This document shows positions 41,669 to 50,059 of a stretch of DNA of 64,000 bases, piece by piece. Both the position numbers and the translations under genes were made by a program. Numbering within the stretch: the first letter of the stretch is position 1; every line of letters starts with the position of its first letter. The notes beneath the pieces were generated by a model that had not been told where the DNA came from, ran no database searches, and saw only the letters and a list, made by a program, of their open reading frames with translations. The stretch is from assembly GCF_024172085.1 (NCBI RefSeq), contig NZ_JAMZDZ010000001.1:8556001-8620000 (forward strand), written 5' to 3'. The DNA comes from Hamadaea flava. GTDB taxonomy: Bacteria > Actinomycetota > Actinomycetes > Mycobacteriales > Micromonosporaceae.

Positions 41669-43689
41669 TGGCGGCGAAAGACGAGCTGACCGCCCGATCG
41701 CGTCGGCTGGGCGCTGATCCGCGCAACACCAACTATGCCGGCGGCAACACCTCGGCAAAGGACGCCGCCGAAGACCCAGTGACCGGCGAGCCGGTGGAAC
41801 TGTTGTGGGTCAAGGGTTCCGGCGGCGACCTCGGTACGCTGACCGAAGGCGGGCTGGCCGTGCTGCGGCTGGACCGGCTGCGTGCGCTCACCTGCGTCTA
41901 CCCGGGAGTCGAGCGCGAGGACGAGATGGTGGCGCTGTTCGACTACTGCCTGCACGGGCGGGGTGGCGCGGCGCCGAGCATCGACACCGCGATGCACGGC
42001 CTGGTCGACGCCGAGCACGTCGACCACCTGCACCCCGACGCCGGGATCGCCTTCGCGGCGGCGGCCGACGGCGAGGCGCTGACCAAGGAGTGCTTCGGCG
42101 ACCGTGTCGTGTGGGTGCCCTGGCGACGGCCCGGGTTCCAACTCGGTCTCGACATCGCCGCGATCAAGGCGGCGCACCCGCAGGCCATCGGCTGCGTCCT
42201 GGGCGGTCACGGCATCACCGCCTGGGGATCCACCAGCGAGGAGTGCGAGCAACGGTCGCTGGAGATCATCGCCACGGCCCAGGCGTACATCGACGAACGC
42301 GGCCGGGCCGAGCCGTTCGGCCAGGTCGACCACGATCCGCTGCCCGAGGCCGGACGTCGGGACCGGGCCGCCGCGCTCGCCCCGCTGATCCGCGGCCTGG
42401 CCTCGACGGACCGGCCGCAGGTCGGCCACTTCACCGACGACCCGGTCGTGCTGGACTTCCTCAGCCGCGCCCGGCATCCGGCGCTGGCCGCGCTGGGTAC
42501 CTCCTGCCCGGACCACTTCCTGCGGACCAAGGTCCGGCCGCTGGTCCTGGACCTGCCGCCGACCGCGCCGTTCGACGAGGTCGTGACCCGGCTGCGCGAG
42601 CTGCACGCCGAGTACCGCGCCGAGTACGCGAGCTACTACGACCGGCACGCCGAACCCGACTCACCGCCGATGCGCGGCGCGGACCCGGCGATCGTGCTCG
42701 TCCCGGGCGTCGGCATGTTCAGCTTCGGCCGCGACAAACAGACCGCACGGGTCGCGAGCGAGTTCTACGTCAACGCCATCAACGTCATGCGCGGCGCGGA
42801 GGCCATCTCCCGCTACCAGCCGATCAGCGAATCGGAGAAGTTCCGCATCGAATACTGGGCGCTCGAAGAGGCCAAACTCGCTCGCATGCCCAAGCCGAAA
42901 CCCCTGGCCACCCGGGTCGCGTTCGTCACCGGCGGCGGGTCGGGCATCGGCAAGGCCGTCGCGCTGCGGCTCGCGGCCGAAGGCGCGTGCGTGGTGGTCG
43001 CCGACCGCGACGGCGAAGCCGCCGCACAGGTCGCGGCTTCGCTGGGCCCAGACCTGGCGCTCGCGGTCACTGTCGACGTCACGGACGAGCAACTGGTACG
43101 CACAGCGCTGCGCCAGGCGTCCCTCGCCTTCGGCGGGGTGGACCTGATCGTCAACAACGCCGGCCTGTCGATCAGCAGGTCGTTGCTGGACACCACGCTG
43201 GCCGACTGGGACGTGCAGCACGACGTCATGGCCCGAGGGTCCTTCCTGGTCGCCCGGGAGGCCGCCCGGATCATGATCGACCAGGGCATGGGTGGCGACA
43301 TCGTCTACATCGCCAGCAAGAACTCCGTGTTCGCCGGGCCGAACAACGTCGCGTACGGGGCGGCCAAGGCGGACCAGGCGCATCAGGTGCGGTTGCTCGC
43401 CGCTGAACTCGGGGCGTTCGGCATCCGGGTCAACGGCGTCAACCCGGACGGCGTCGTACGCGGCTCGGGGATCTTCGCCTCCGGCTGGGGAGCCCAGCGT
43501 GCGGCGGTGTATGGCGTACCGGAGGAGCAGCTGGGGGAGTTCTACGCCCAGCGCACCCTGCTCAAACGAGAGGTGTTGCCGGAGCACGTGGCCAACGCCG
43601 TGTTCGTGCTCGCCTCCGCCGAGCTGTCGCACACCACCGGTCTGCACGTGCCCGTCGACGCCGGGGTCGCCGCGGCCTTCCTGCGATGA
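41668..43689 (+). CDS. rhaEW: Bifunctional rhamnulose-1-phosphate aldolase / lactaldehyde dehydrogenase
   Basis: 673 residues in two domains. The N-terminal class II aldolase (about 1-400) has the zinc motif HVDHLHPDAGIAF and GCVLGGHGITAWG. The C-terminal short-chain dehydrogenase (about 410-673) has VAFVTGGGSGIGKAVALRLA and the catalytic YGAAK, with a Ser in IASKNS upstream. The family splits rhamnulose 1-phosphate into dihydroxyacetone phosphate and lactaldehyde and oxidises the latter. The start ATG overlaps the rhaI stop by one base; the rhaB start overlaps its own stop. Confidence 0.93.
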   Translation: MAAKDELTARSRRLGADPRNTNYAGGNTSAKDAAEDPVTGEPVELLWVKGSGGDLGTLTEGGLAVLRLDRLRALTCVYPGVEREDEMVALFDYCLHGRGGAAPSIDTAMHGLVDAEHVDHLHPDAGIAFAAAADGEALTKECFGDRVVWVPWRRPGFQLGLDIAAIKAAHPQAIGCVLGGHGITAWGSTSEECEQRSLEIIATAQAYIDERGRAEPFGQVDHDPLPEAGRRDRAAALAPLIRGLASTDRPQVGHFTDDPVVLDFLSRARHPALAALGTSCPDHFLRTKVRPLVLDLPPTAPFDEVVTRLRELHAEYRAEYASYYDRHAEPDSPPMRGADPAIVLVPGVGMFSFGRDKQTARVASEFYVNAINVMRGAEAISRYQPISESEKFRIEYWALEEAKLARMPKPKPLATRVAFVTGGGSGIGKAVALRLAAEGACVVVADRDGEAAAQVAASLGPDLALAVTVDVTDEQLVRTALRQASLAFGGVDLIVNNAGLSISRSLLDTTLADWDVQHDVMARGSFLVAREAARIMIDQGMGGDIVYIASKNSVFAGPNNVAYGAAKADQAHQVRLLAAELGAFGIRVNGVNPDGVVRGSGIFASGWGAQRAAVYGVPEEQLGEFYAQRTLLKREVLPEHVANAVFVLASAELSHTTGLHVPVDAGVAAAFLR

Positions 43690-45131
43690 GCGGCCCCTTC
43701 GGCAGTCCCGTCACGGTGGCGGCGGTCGACCTCGGCGCGGCCAGCGGCCGCGTGATGACCGGCGTGGCCGGCGACGGCGTACTGGGGCTGTCCGAGGCAG
43801 CCCGCTTCGCGAACCTGCCGGTCCGGGCGGGCGGCACGCTGCACTGGGACATCCTGCGGCTCTATCGGGGAGTCCTCGACGGCCTGCGGGCCGCCGGGCC
43901 GGTGGAGTCCATCGGCGTGGACTCGTGGGCCGTCGACTACGGGCTGCTCGACGCCGACGGCCGGCTGCTGGGCAACCCGGTGCACTACCGCGACGCCCGG
44001 ACCGACGGAGTCCCCGACCAGGTGCTGGGTCAGATTCCCGCCGAGCGCCTGTACGCGACCACCGGGCTGCAGCTTCAGCCGTTCAACACGATCTTCCAGC
44101 TCGCCGCCGCGCGGGACAGCGCCCAGCTGGCGGCGGCCAAGACGCTGCTGCTGATCCCCGATCTACTCGGGTATTGGCTGACCGGCGAGATCGGGGCGGA
44201 GCGAACCAACGCGTCCACGACGCAGCTCCTCGACGTCCAATCAGGACAGTGGTCGGCCGAGCTGGCCACCGCGCTCGGTCTTCCCGCAGGACTCCTGCCG
44301 CCCATACGGGATCCCGGCGGTTTGATCGGGCCCGTGCGGCCCGAAGCGGCGCGCGACATCGGCTACACCGCGCCGGTGACGGCGGTCGGATCGCACGACA
44401 CGGCGTCGGCGGTGGTGGGCGTACCGGCCGAGGGGGAGAACTTCGCCTACATCTCCTGCGGCACCTGGTCACTGGTCGGCGTCGAGCTGCCCGCGCCCGT
44501 GTTGACCGCCGACAGCCGCAGGGCCAACTTCACCAACGAGGCCGGGGTGGACGGCACCGTCCGCTATCTGCGCAACGTCATGGGGTTGTGGCTGCTGCAG
44601 GAGTCGCTGCGTGCCTGGGGCGATCCCGACCTCGGCGACCTGTTACGGCAGGCAGCGGGCGTACCCGGGTTGCGGGCGGTGGTCGACGCAGAGGACGCCG
44701 TCTTCCTGCCGCCCGGGGACATGCCCAGCCGGATCGCCGAGCAGTGCGTACGCCTCGGCCAGCGTCCGCCGGAGAGCCCGGCCGAAACCGTCCGGTGCAT
44801 CCTGGACAGCCTCGCGCTCGCCCATCGGGCGGCGGTGCTGGACGCCCAGCGGCTGTCCGGCCGGGCGGTCGACGTCGTGCACGTCGTCGGCGGTGGCGCC
44901 CGCAACGAACTGCTCTGCCAGCTCACCGCCGACGCCTGCGACCTGCCGGTACTGGCCGGTCCGGTGGAGGCGACCGCGTTGGGCAACGTGCTGGTGCAGG
45001 CCCGAGCCGTCGGCGGCGGCAGCGCCGGGCTGGCCGACCTGCGCCACCTGATCCGCACGACCCACACCGTGCGGCGTTACGAGCCGCAGGGCGACGCCGA
45101 CCGCTGGCGGGCGGCAGCCGGGCGCCTCTGA
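43686..45131 (+). CDS. rhaB: L-Rhamnulokinase
   Basis: 481-residue FGGY kinase. AAVDLGAASGRVMTGV is the phosphate loop typical of RhaB, SIGVDSWAVDYGLLDADGRLLGNPVHYRDARTDG is the substrate region, VGSHDTASAV and FAYISCGTWSLVGVEL follow, and VHVVGGGARNELLCQLTADA is the FGGY signature area. It phosphorylates L-rhamnulose. Overlaps rhaEW by four bases. A LacI-type operator overlaps its stop codon. Confidence 0.95.
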   Translation: MSGPFGSPVTVAAVDLGAASGRVMTGVAGDGVLGLSEAARFANLPVRAGGTLHWDILRLYRGVLDGLRAAGPVESIGVDSWAVDYGLLDADGRLLGNPVHYRDARTDGVPDQVLGQIPAERLYATTGLQLQPFNTIFQLAAARDSAQLAAAKTLLLIPDLLGYWLTGEIGAERTNASTTQLLDVQSGQWSAELATALGLPAGLLPPIRDPGGLIGPVRPEAARDIGYTAPVTAVGSHDTASAVVGVPAEGENFAYISCGTWSLVGVELPAPVLTADSRRANFTNEAGVDGTVRYLRNVMGLWLLQESLRAWGDPDLGDLLRQAAGVPGLRAVVDAEDAVFLPPGDMPSRIAEQCVRLGQRPPESPAETVRCILDSLALAHRAAVLDAQRLSGRAVDVVHVVGGGARNELLCQLTADACDLPVLAGPVEATALGNVLVQARAVGGGSAGLADLRHLIRTTHTVRRYEPQGDADRWRAAAGRL

Positions 45132-45140
45132 AATGTTTCA
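45129..45140. promoter_or_regulatory. LacI operator, variant TGAAATGTTTCA
   Basis: Eleven of 12 positions match the rhaM operator. It starts on the rhaB stop codon and ends 14 bases before the DUF1961 start, suggesting a second, separately controlled promoter for that gene, or a roadblock site. Confidence 0.5.
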
Positions 45141-45154
45141 CGTCTGGAGTGTCG

Positions 45155-45784
45155 ATGGTCTACCACAACGCGTTGAGTTCGCCGGCCGACCTCGACGGCT
45201 TCCGGCTCGAAGGCGACGGGGCGCTGTCGTTCCCGAGGGGACGGCTGCGGCTGGAGAGCCTGCGTCCGCCCGACGACGGCCAGGACGCCAACATCGTGCT
45301 GTGGTGCCCGGCCGACTTCGGGCCGGACATCCAGGTGGAGTGGGACTTCTGGCCGATCGGCGAGCCCGGGCTGTGCATCATGTTCTTCCACGCCCGCGGC
45401 CGGCGCGGTGAGGATCTGTTCGACCTCGCGCCCCGGACCGGCCCGTACCAGCAGTACCACCACGGCGACCTGGACGCGTACCACGTCTCCTATTTCCGCC
45501 GGATGTGGCCGTCGGAGCGGCGGCTGCACACCTGCAACCTGCGCAAGAGCTACGGATTCCACCTGGTGGCGCAGGGACCCGACCCGTTGCCGGCGGCGCT
45601 GGACGCCCAAGGCCCGTACCCGATCCGGCTGACCGTACGCGGCGGCGAGATCGTCTTCGAGGTCGCCGACCTGGTCTCCTTCCGGTGGCGCGACACCGAT
45701 CCGCTGCCCGGCGGGAAGATCGGCTTCCGGCAGATGGCCCCGATGATCGGCGAGTACGCCAACCTCCGCGTCACCTCTCTCTGA
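45155..45784 (+). CDS. DUF1961 protein, YesU-like
   Basis: 209 residues matching YesU of the Bacillus subtilis rhamnogalacturonan (yes) cluster in pattern: LDGFRLEGDGALSFPRGRLRLESL, VLWCPADFGPDIQVEWDFWPIGEPGLCIMFFHARGRRGEDLF, YQQYHHGDLDAYHVSYFRRMWP, HTCNLRKSYGFHLVAQG and GGKIGFRQMAPMIGEYANLRV. A concanavalin-like beta-sandwich is likely, and it probably acts on pectin-derived oligosaccharides, but the reaction is not known to me. Cytosolic, no signal peptide. The ATG at 45155 has TGGAG upstream. Confidence 0.85.
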   Translation: MVYHNALSSPADLDGFRLEGDGALSFPRGRLRLESLRPPDDGQDANIVLWCPADFGPDIQVEWDFWPIGEPGLCIMFFHARGRRGEDLFDLAPRTGPYQQYHHGDLDAYHVSYFRRMWPSERRLHTCNLRKSYGFHLVAQGPDPLPAALDAQGPYPIRLTVRGGEIVFEVADLVSFRWRDTDPLPGGKIGFRQMAPMIGEYANLRVTSL

Positions 45785-45806
45785 TCCCGCGCATCCGTGA
45801 CCGGGC

Positions 45807-45835
45807 TTGACTTAGTTTGGTGTCACAACTAACGT
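45807..45835 (+). promoter_or_regulatory. GH12 promoter with embedded palindrome
   Basis: TTGACT (45807-45812) and TAACGT (45830-45835), spacer 17. The arms TTAGTT (45812-45817) and AACTAA (45827-45832) form an inverted repeat across the spacer, a likely operator different from the LacI motif. Confidence 0.6.
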
Positions 45836-45887
45836 GGCGGGCACCGCGCGGTGACATATTCCGATGTGTCATCAAGGAGGTTCCGTC

Positions 45888-46586
45888 ATGCTTCGTTCCG
45901 CGCGCCTGAGCCTGGGCGCGGCGTTGCTCGCGATCGTGCTGGTCGGCCTGGTGTCGACCCCGGCGCAGGCAGCCGTGTGGTACTCGACCGATCGCTGGGG
46001 CACCTGGTCCAGCGGCGGCTACACGCTCTACAACAATGTCTGGGGCAGCGGCTACGGCCCGCAGACGATCTGGGCCAACTCCGCCACCAACTGGGGAGTC
46101 TGGGCCAACCACCCGAACACCGGCGGGATCAAGGCGTACCCGAACTCGACCAAGTGGTCGGGCAAGAAGGTCAGCGCGCTGGGCACGCTCAGCAGCTCCT
46201 TCAACCTCACCGTGCCGACCAGCGGCGTCGCCTTCACCAGCGCGTATGACGTGTGGTCGAGCGACAACGCGCACGAGATCATGCTGTGGATGAACAAGTA
46301 CGGCGCGGTCGGCCCGCTCGGCACCTTGCAGACGTCGGTCAGCGTCGGCGGCCACTCGTGGAACGTCTACCGCGGTTCCAACGGCTCCAACCAGGTGTAC
46401 TCCTTCGTGCGTACGAGCAACACGTCGTCGGGGACGGTGGACATCAAGGCGATCTGCACTTGGATCAAGAACCGGGGTTGGTTCGGCGATGTCACGATCG
46501 GCAACGTCCAGTTCGGCTACGAGATCACCTCGTCGTCGGGCGGCAAGGACTTCGTGACGAACAACCTCACCATCACCGCCACGTAG
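45888..46586 (+). CDS. Secreted GH12 endoglucanase/xyloglucanase
   Basis: 232 residues. The signal peptide (about 1-32, ending TPAQAA) is followed by a compact GH12 domain without a binding module. The nucleophile Glu130 is in AHEIMLWMN and the acid/base Glu212 in QFGYEITSSSG; WGSGYGPQTIWANSATNWGVWANHPNTGGIKAYPNS is the usual substrate-cleft region. The ATG has a strong AAGGAGG seven bases upstream. Own promoter and own operator. Inside a rhamnogalacturonan locus, it probably opens xyloglucan or beta-glucan in the plant wall. Confidence 0.93.
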   Translation: MLRSARLSLGAALLAIVLVGLVSTPAQAAVWYSTDRWGTWSSGGYTLYNNVWGSGYGPQTIWANSATNWGVWANHPNTGGIKAYPNSTKWSGKKVSALGTLSSSFNLTVPTSGVAFTSAYDVWSSDNAHEIMLWMNKYGAVGPLGTLQTSVSVGGHSWNVYRGSNGSNQVYSFVRTSNTSSGTVDIKAICTWIKNRGWFGDVTIGNVQFGYEITSSSGGKDFVTNNLTITAT

Positions 46587-46606
46587 ACCAGTAGGCACCT
46601 GCCTGT

Positions 46607-46651
46607 GCGAGGCTCTCGCGTTCGGTCGTCGGTCCGGTGCGGGGGCCTCGC
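46607..46651 (+). terminator. Weak hairpin after GH12
   Basis: GCGAGGC (46607-46613) can pair with GCCTCGC (46645-46651) around a 31-base loop. Low-confidence terminator candidate. Confidence 0.3.
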
Positions 46652-46690
46652 TGTGCATTTCCGCCCGATTTTGAGCATCCAATATGGACG

Positions 46691-46719
46691 TTGACATTGA
46701 GACGATTCAAAGCTAACGT
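46691..46719 (+). promoter_or_regulatory. Importer operon promoter with LacI site in the spacer
   Basis: TTGACA (46691-46696) and TAACGT (46714-46719) with a 17-base spacer form the best promoter in the window. The spacer contains TTGAGACGATTCAA (46697-46710); read in reverse it is TTGAATCGTCTCAA, one change from the TTGAAACGTCTCA before the LacI gene. This ties the importer and lyase operon to the rhamnose regulator. Confidence 0.65.
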
Positions 46720-46830
46720 CACGCTACCTTTTCCCCAGTAGTTCCCCCGTAACCTCCTCGTAGCAAGGCAGGCGCCGGTGCAGCGACGAGTTCTTCCCCG
46801 TGGTCTCGCCCCATCCGATCGGTGGTCGCG

Positions 46831-47457
46831 ATGACCTCGCCTGCCTGGTCGGTCAGGCTCTACGAGGCTGCCGACGAAGTGTTCTGGGCCTTCCAGCTCG
46901 GCCTGTGCTGGCTGGTGTTCACAATGATCGGTGGCGTGGTGCTCGGGGCCGGACCGGCGACGCTCGCCGCGTACGCGGTGGCTCGTCGGCACGCTCGCAA
47001 TGAATCGTTTCAGATCTGGCCGGCGTTCGCGGCGCAGTTCCGCCGGGAGTTCGGCCGGGGATCCCTCGTGGTTCTCCCGCTGGCCGGAGCCGTGTTGTTG
47101 CTCCTCACCAACTACTTCTACTTCGCGACCATGGGCCCGGCGGGAGCCACCGCCCGGGCGATCACCGGCGTAGCCCTGGTGGCGCTGCTGGTGGTGACGG
47201 CGTACCTGCTGCCCATGGCCGCTCACTACGACCTGCGCACCTTCGCCTATCTGCCCAAGGCGTCGCTGTTCGCCCTCACCCGTCCGGCCGCGTCGGCGTT
47301 GCTGCTGCTGCTCCTCGCGGCATTCGTCTACGCGGTCCAGGCCTACCCCTTCCTGGCGGTCGTGGCGATCGGCGGCTGGATCCAGCTCGACACCTGGCTC
47401 TGCCTCCGCTTCTTCGCGGAGAACGAGGCGCGTCTTCAATCGAAAGGACTCTCATGA
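46831..47457 (+). CDS. DUF624 membrane protein, YesL-like
   Basis: About 208 residues with five or six membrane helices (FWAFQLGLCWLVFTMIGGVVLGAGPATLAAYAVARR, LVVLPLAGAVLLLLTNYFYF, ALVALLVVTAYLLPMAAHYD, AASALLLLLLAAFVYAVQAYPFLAVVAIGGWIQL). DUF624/YesL proteins occur almost always next to importers for pectin or other plant oligosaccharides; their job is unknown. ATG at 46831 chosen; a GTG at 46822 is possible, and neither has a clear ribosome site. Overlaps the binding-protein gene by four bases. Confidence 0.82.
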   Translation: MTSPAWSVRLYEAADEVFWAFQLGLCWLVFTMIGGVVLGAGPATLAAYAVARRHARNESFQIWPAFAAQFRREFGRGSLVVLPLAGAVLLLLTNYFYFATMGPAGATARAITGVALVALLVVTAYLLPMAAHYDLRTFAYLPKASLFALTRPAASALLLLLLAAFVYAVQAYPFLAVVAIGGWIQLDTWLCLRFFAENEARLQSKGLS

Positions 47458-48992
47458 CGACACCGACCCTGCGTCGCCGGCTGCTGGCGGCCGGGCTCGC
47501 ACTCGCCGGCGTCCTCGGCGTCGCCGCGTGCGGCGACGAACCGGAGCAGACATCGCTCGACACGATCAGCATGATGACCCGCCTGTTCGGCACCGCGCCG
47601 GCCGCCGACGGGGAACTGCAGAAGGCCGTCGAGAAGCTGATCGGCAAGAAGCTCGACATCAGCTGGGTGCCCAACGCGGACTACAACGACAAGACCAACG
47701 TCGTGCTGGCGTCCAACAAGATCCCCGACGTGATGGTGGTCGACGAGAAGGCCCCGACGTTCGTCAAGGCCGCCGAGGCCGGCGCGTTCTGGGACCTGAC
47801 CGGCAAGCTCGACAAGTACCCGAACCTCAAGGCCGCCGACGCGCAGACCGAGCGCAACTCCTCGGTCAACGGCAAGGTCTACGGCGTCTACCGGATCCGG
47901 CCGCTGCTGCGCTCGGCCGTGGTCATCCGCAAGGACTGGCTGGCCAAGGTCGGCCTGACCGAGCCGCAGTCGGTCGACGACCTGTACAAGATCGCCAAGG
48001 CGTTCACCGAGCAGGACCCCGACGGCAACGGCAAGAAGGACACCTACGGTCTGATCATTCCGAAGTGGCCCGGCGGCTACGCCAGCTCCAGCCCGTACGA
48101 CGTGATGGAGACCTGGTTCGGGGCGCCCAACGGCTGGGGCGAGCGTAACGGCAAGCTCGTGCCCGGCTTCGACACCGACGAGTTCCTCCAGGCCAACCGT
48201 GAGCTGAAGAAGTGGATCGACGAGGGCCTGGTCAACAAGGACTTCGCCACCCTGGACAGCGCCAACTGGAACGACCCGTTCGTCCAGGGCAAGGGCGGCA
48301 TCATCATCGACGTCAACGTCCGGGCGAACCAGCTGATCGACCTGTTCAAGCAGAAGACCCCCAACGACATCGACAAGGTCGTCATGGTGGGCAACCTGAA
48401 GCGGTCGGACGGCCAGAAGTTCTCCGCCCCGTTCACCGGCTACAACAACGTGCTGGCCATCTCCAAGCAGCGCGTACGCACCGACAAGCAACTCGACGAG
48501 CTGCTGACGGTGCTGGACAAGCTGGAGTCCAAGGAGGGCTCGGCGCTGCTCAGCAACGGCATCGAGGGCCGCAACTACAAGGTCGACAACGGCAAGGCGG
48601 TCCCGATCAATCAGGACGACCCGGCCGTCAAGATCATCCAGAACGATGTGGACAAGGCGTTCATCCAGCTCGGCACCCGGGCCAGCGTCGGTGTCGGCCA
48701 GTTCGCGCCGGCGTACGGGGACCAGGTGTCGCAGAAGCTCTACGACCTGCGCGCCACGCTGATGACCGAGGACCTCAAGACGGCGGTGCACAACCCGGCA
48801 CTGGCGGTCATCTCGCCGACCCTGGTGCAGAAGGGCGCGACGCTCAACCTGATCATCCCGGACGCCCGGATCAAGTACCTGTCCGGCGCGATCACCGAGG
48901 ACCAGCTCAAGGCCGAGATCAAGCGCTGGTACGACAGCGGTGGCACCCAGGTGGCCCAGGAGACCAACGACCTGGTGGCAAAGCTCAAGTGA
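47454..48992 (+). CDS. LplA/YtcQ-type oligosaccharide-binding lipoprotein
   Basis: 512 residues, the long solute-binding type used for rhamnogalacturonan and other oligosaccharides. Signal and lipobox: RRRLLAAGLALAGVLGVAAC. The mature protein has IPDVMVVDEKAPTFVKAAEAGAFWDLT, a typical domain, and the EF-hand-like calcium loop DPDGNGKKDTYGL. Begins four bases before the end of the DUF624 gene. Together with the two permeases it forms an importer lacking its own ATPase. Confidence 0.92.
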   Translation: MTTPTLRRRLLAAGLALAGVLGVAACGDEPEQTSLDTISMMTRLFGTAPAADGELQKAVEKLIGKKLDISWVPNADYNDKTNVVLASNKIPDVMVVDEKAPTFVKAAEAGAFWDLTGKLDKYPNLKAADAQTERNSSVNGKVYGVYRIRPLLRSAVVIRKDWLAKVGLTEPQSVDDLYKIAKAFTEQDPDGNGKKDTYGLIIPKWPGGYASSSPYDVMETWFGAPNGWGERNGKLVPGFDTDEFLQANRELKKWIDEGLVNKDFATLDSANWNDPFVQGKGGIIIDVNVRANQLIDLFKQKTPNDIDKVVMVGNLKRSDGQKFSAPFTGYNNVLAISKQRVRTDKQLDELLTVLDKLESKEGSALLSNGIEGRNYKVDNGKAVPINQDDPAVKIIQNDVDKAFIQLGTRASVGVGQFAPAYGDQVSQKLYDLRATLMTEDLKTAVHNPALAVISPTLVQKGATLNLIIPDARIKYLSGAITEDQLKAEIKRWYDSGGTQVAQETNDLVAKLK

Positions 48993-49053
48993 CCGTCACG
49001 GAGGGTCCGGCCGACCTGGCCGGGCCCTCCCGACCCCTCGATGGGAGGCGGCG

Positions 49054-50046
49054 TTGGCCACCGACCTCGTCCCCGGTGTGACACCGGAGACTCCGAAGAC
49101 CAGCCGGCCGCCGTCCGGCCGCGCCGCTCGCCGGGCGCCCGGCCGCGTACTCGCGTCGGCGCTGCGGCATCGCTGGCTGTACGTCATGCTGCTGCCCGGC
49201 GTGGTGTACTTCCTGGTCTTCAAGTACTGGCCGATGTACGGCCTGCACATCGCGTTCAAGGAATACCTGCCGTTCCTGGGCTACTCGGGCAGCCCATGGG
49301 TGGGGTTCAAGCAGTTCCAGACGCTGTTCGCCGGTCCCGACTTCGGCCGGCTGATGCTCAACACCCTGATCCTGGCGCTGCTGACGATCGTGTTCGTCTT
49401 CCCGGCGCCCATCGTGGTCGCGCTGATGCTCAACGAGCTGCGTACGGTGCTGGTCAAGCGATCGATCCAGTCGCTGATCTACATCCCGCACTTCCTGTCG
49501 TGGACGATCGTGGCATCGCTGACCTACCTGCTGTTCTCCGTCGACTTCGGAGTCCTCGCCAATTTCATCCACACCCTCGTGGGCGGCGAACAGGTCGACT
49601 ACGTGGCGCAGGAGACCTGGTTCCGGCCGATCATCGTGCTGCAACTGCTGTGGAAGCAGACCGGCTGGGGCACGATCATCTACCTGGCCGCGCTCGCGGG
49701 CGTCGACACCCAGCTCTACGAGGCGGCCCGGGTCGACGGCGCCGGGCGCTGGCGGCAGCTGTGGCACATCACGCTGCCGGCGATCCGGCCCGCGATCGTC
49801 GTGATGGCCATCCTGACCTCCGGCCACCTGCTGGACTCCGGGTTCGAGCAGATCTGGCTCATGACCACCTCGCTGAACCGGTCGGTGTCCGACGTGTTCG
49901 ACACGTACGTCTACTACATCGGCATCACGCAGGGCGCGTACAGCTATTCCACGGCCGTCGGCCTGTTCAAAGGCGCCACCGGCGTACTGCTGATCGCCGG
50001 CTCGAACTGGCTGGCCAAACGTCTCGGCCAGCGCGGCCTGTACTGA
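49054..50046 (+). CDS. LplB-type ABC permease
   Basis: 330 residues, six membrane helices. LYVMLLPGVVYFLVFKYWPMYGLHIAFKEY is the hallmark LplB start; the EAA loop is LYEAARVDGAGRWRQLWHITLPAIRPA. TTG at 49054 is chosen because GGGAGG ends five bases upstream; a GTG at 49078 would give a slightly shorter product. Confidence 0.92.
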   Translation: MATDLVPGVTPETPKTSRPPSGRAARRAPGRVLASALRHRWLYVMLLPGVVYFLVFKYWPMYGLHIAFKEYLPFLGYSGSPWVGFKQFQTLFAGPDFGRLMLNTLILALLTIVFVFPAPIVVALMLNELRTVLVKRSIQSLIYIPHFLSWTIVASLTYLLFSVDFGVLANFIHTLVGGEQVDYVAQETWFRPIIVLQLLWKQTGWGTIIYLAALAGVDTQLYEAARVDGAGRWRQLWHITLPAIRPAIVVMAILTSGHLLDSGFEQIWLMTTSLNRSVSDVFDTYVYYIGITQGAYSYSTAVGLFKGATGVLLIAGSNWLAKRLGQRGLY

Positions 50047-50059
50047 GGGGACGCCGATC

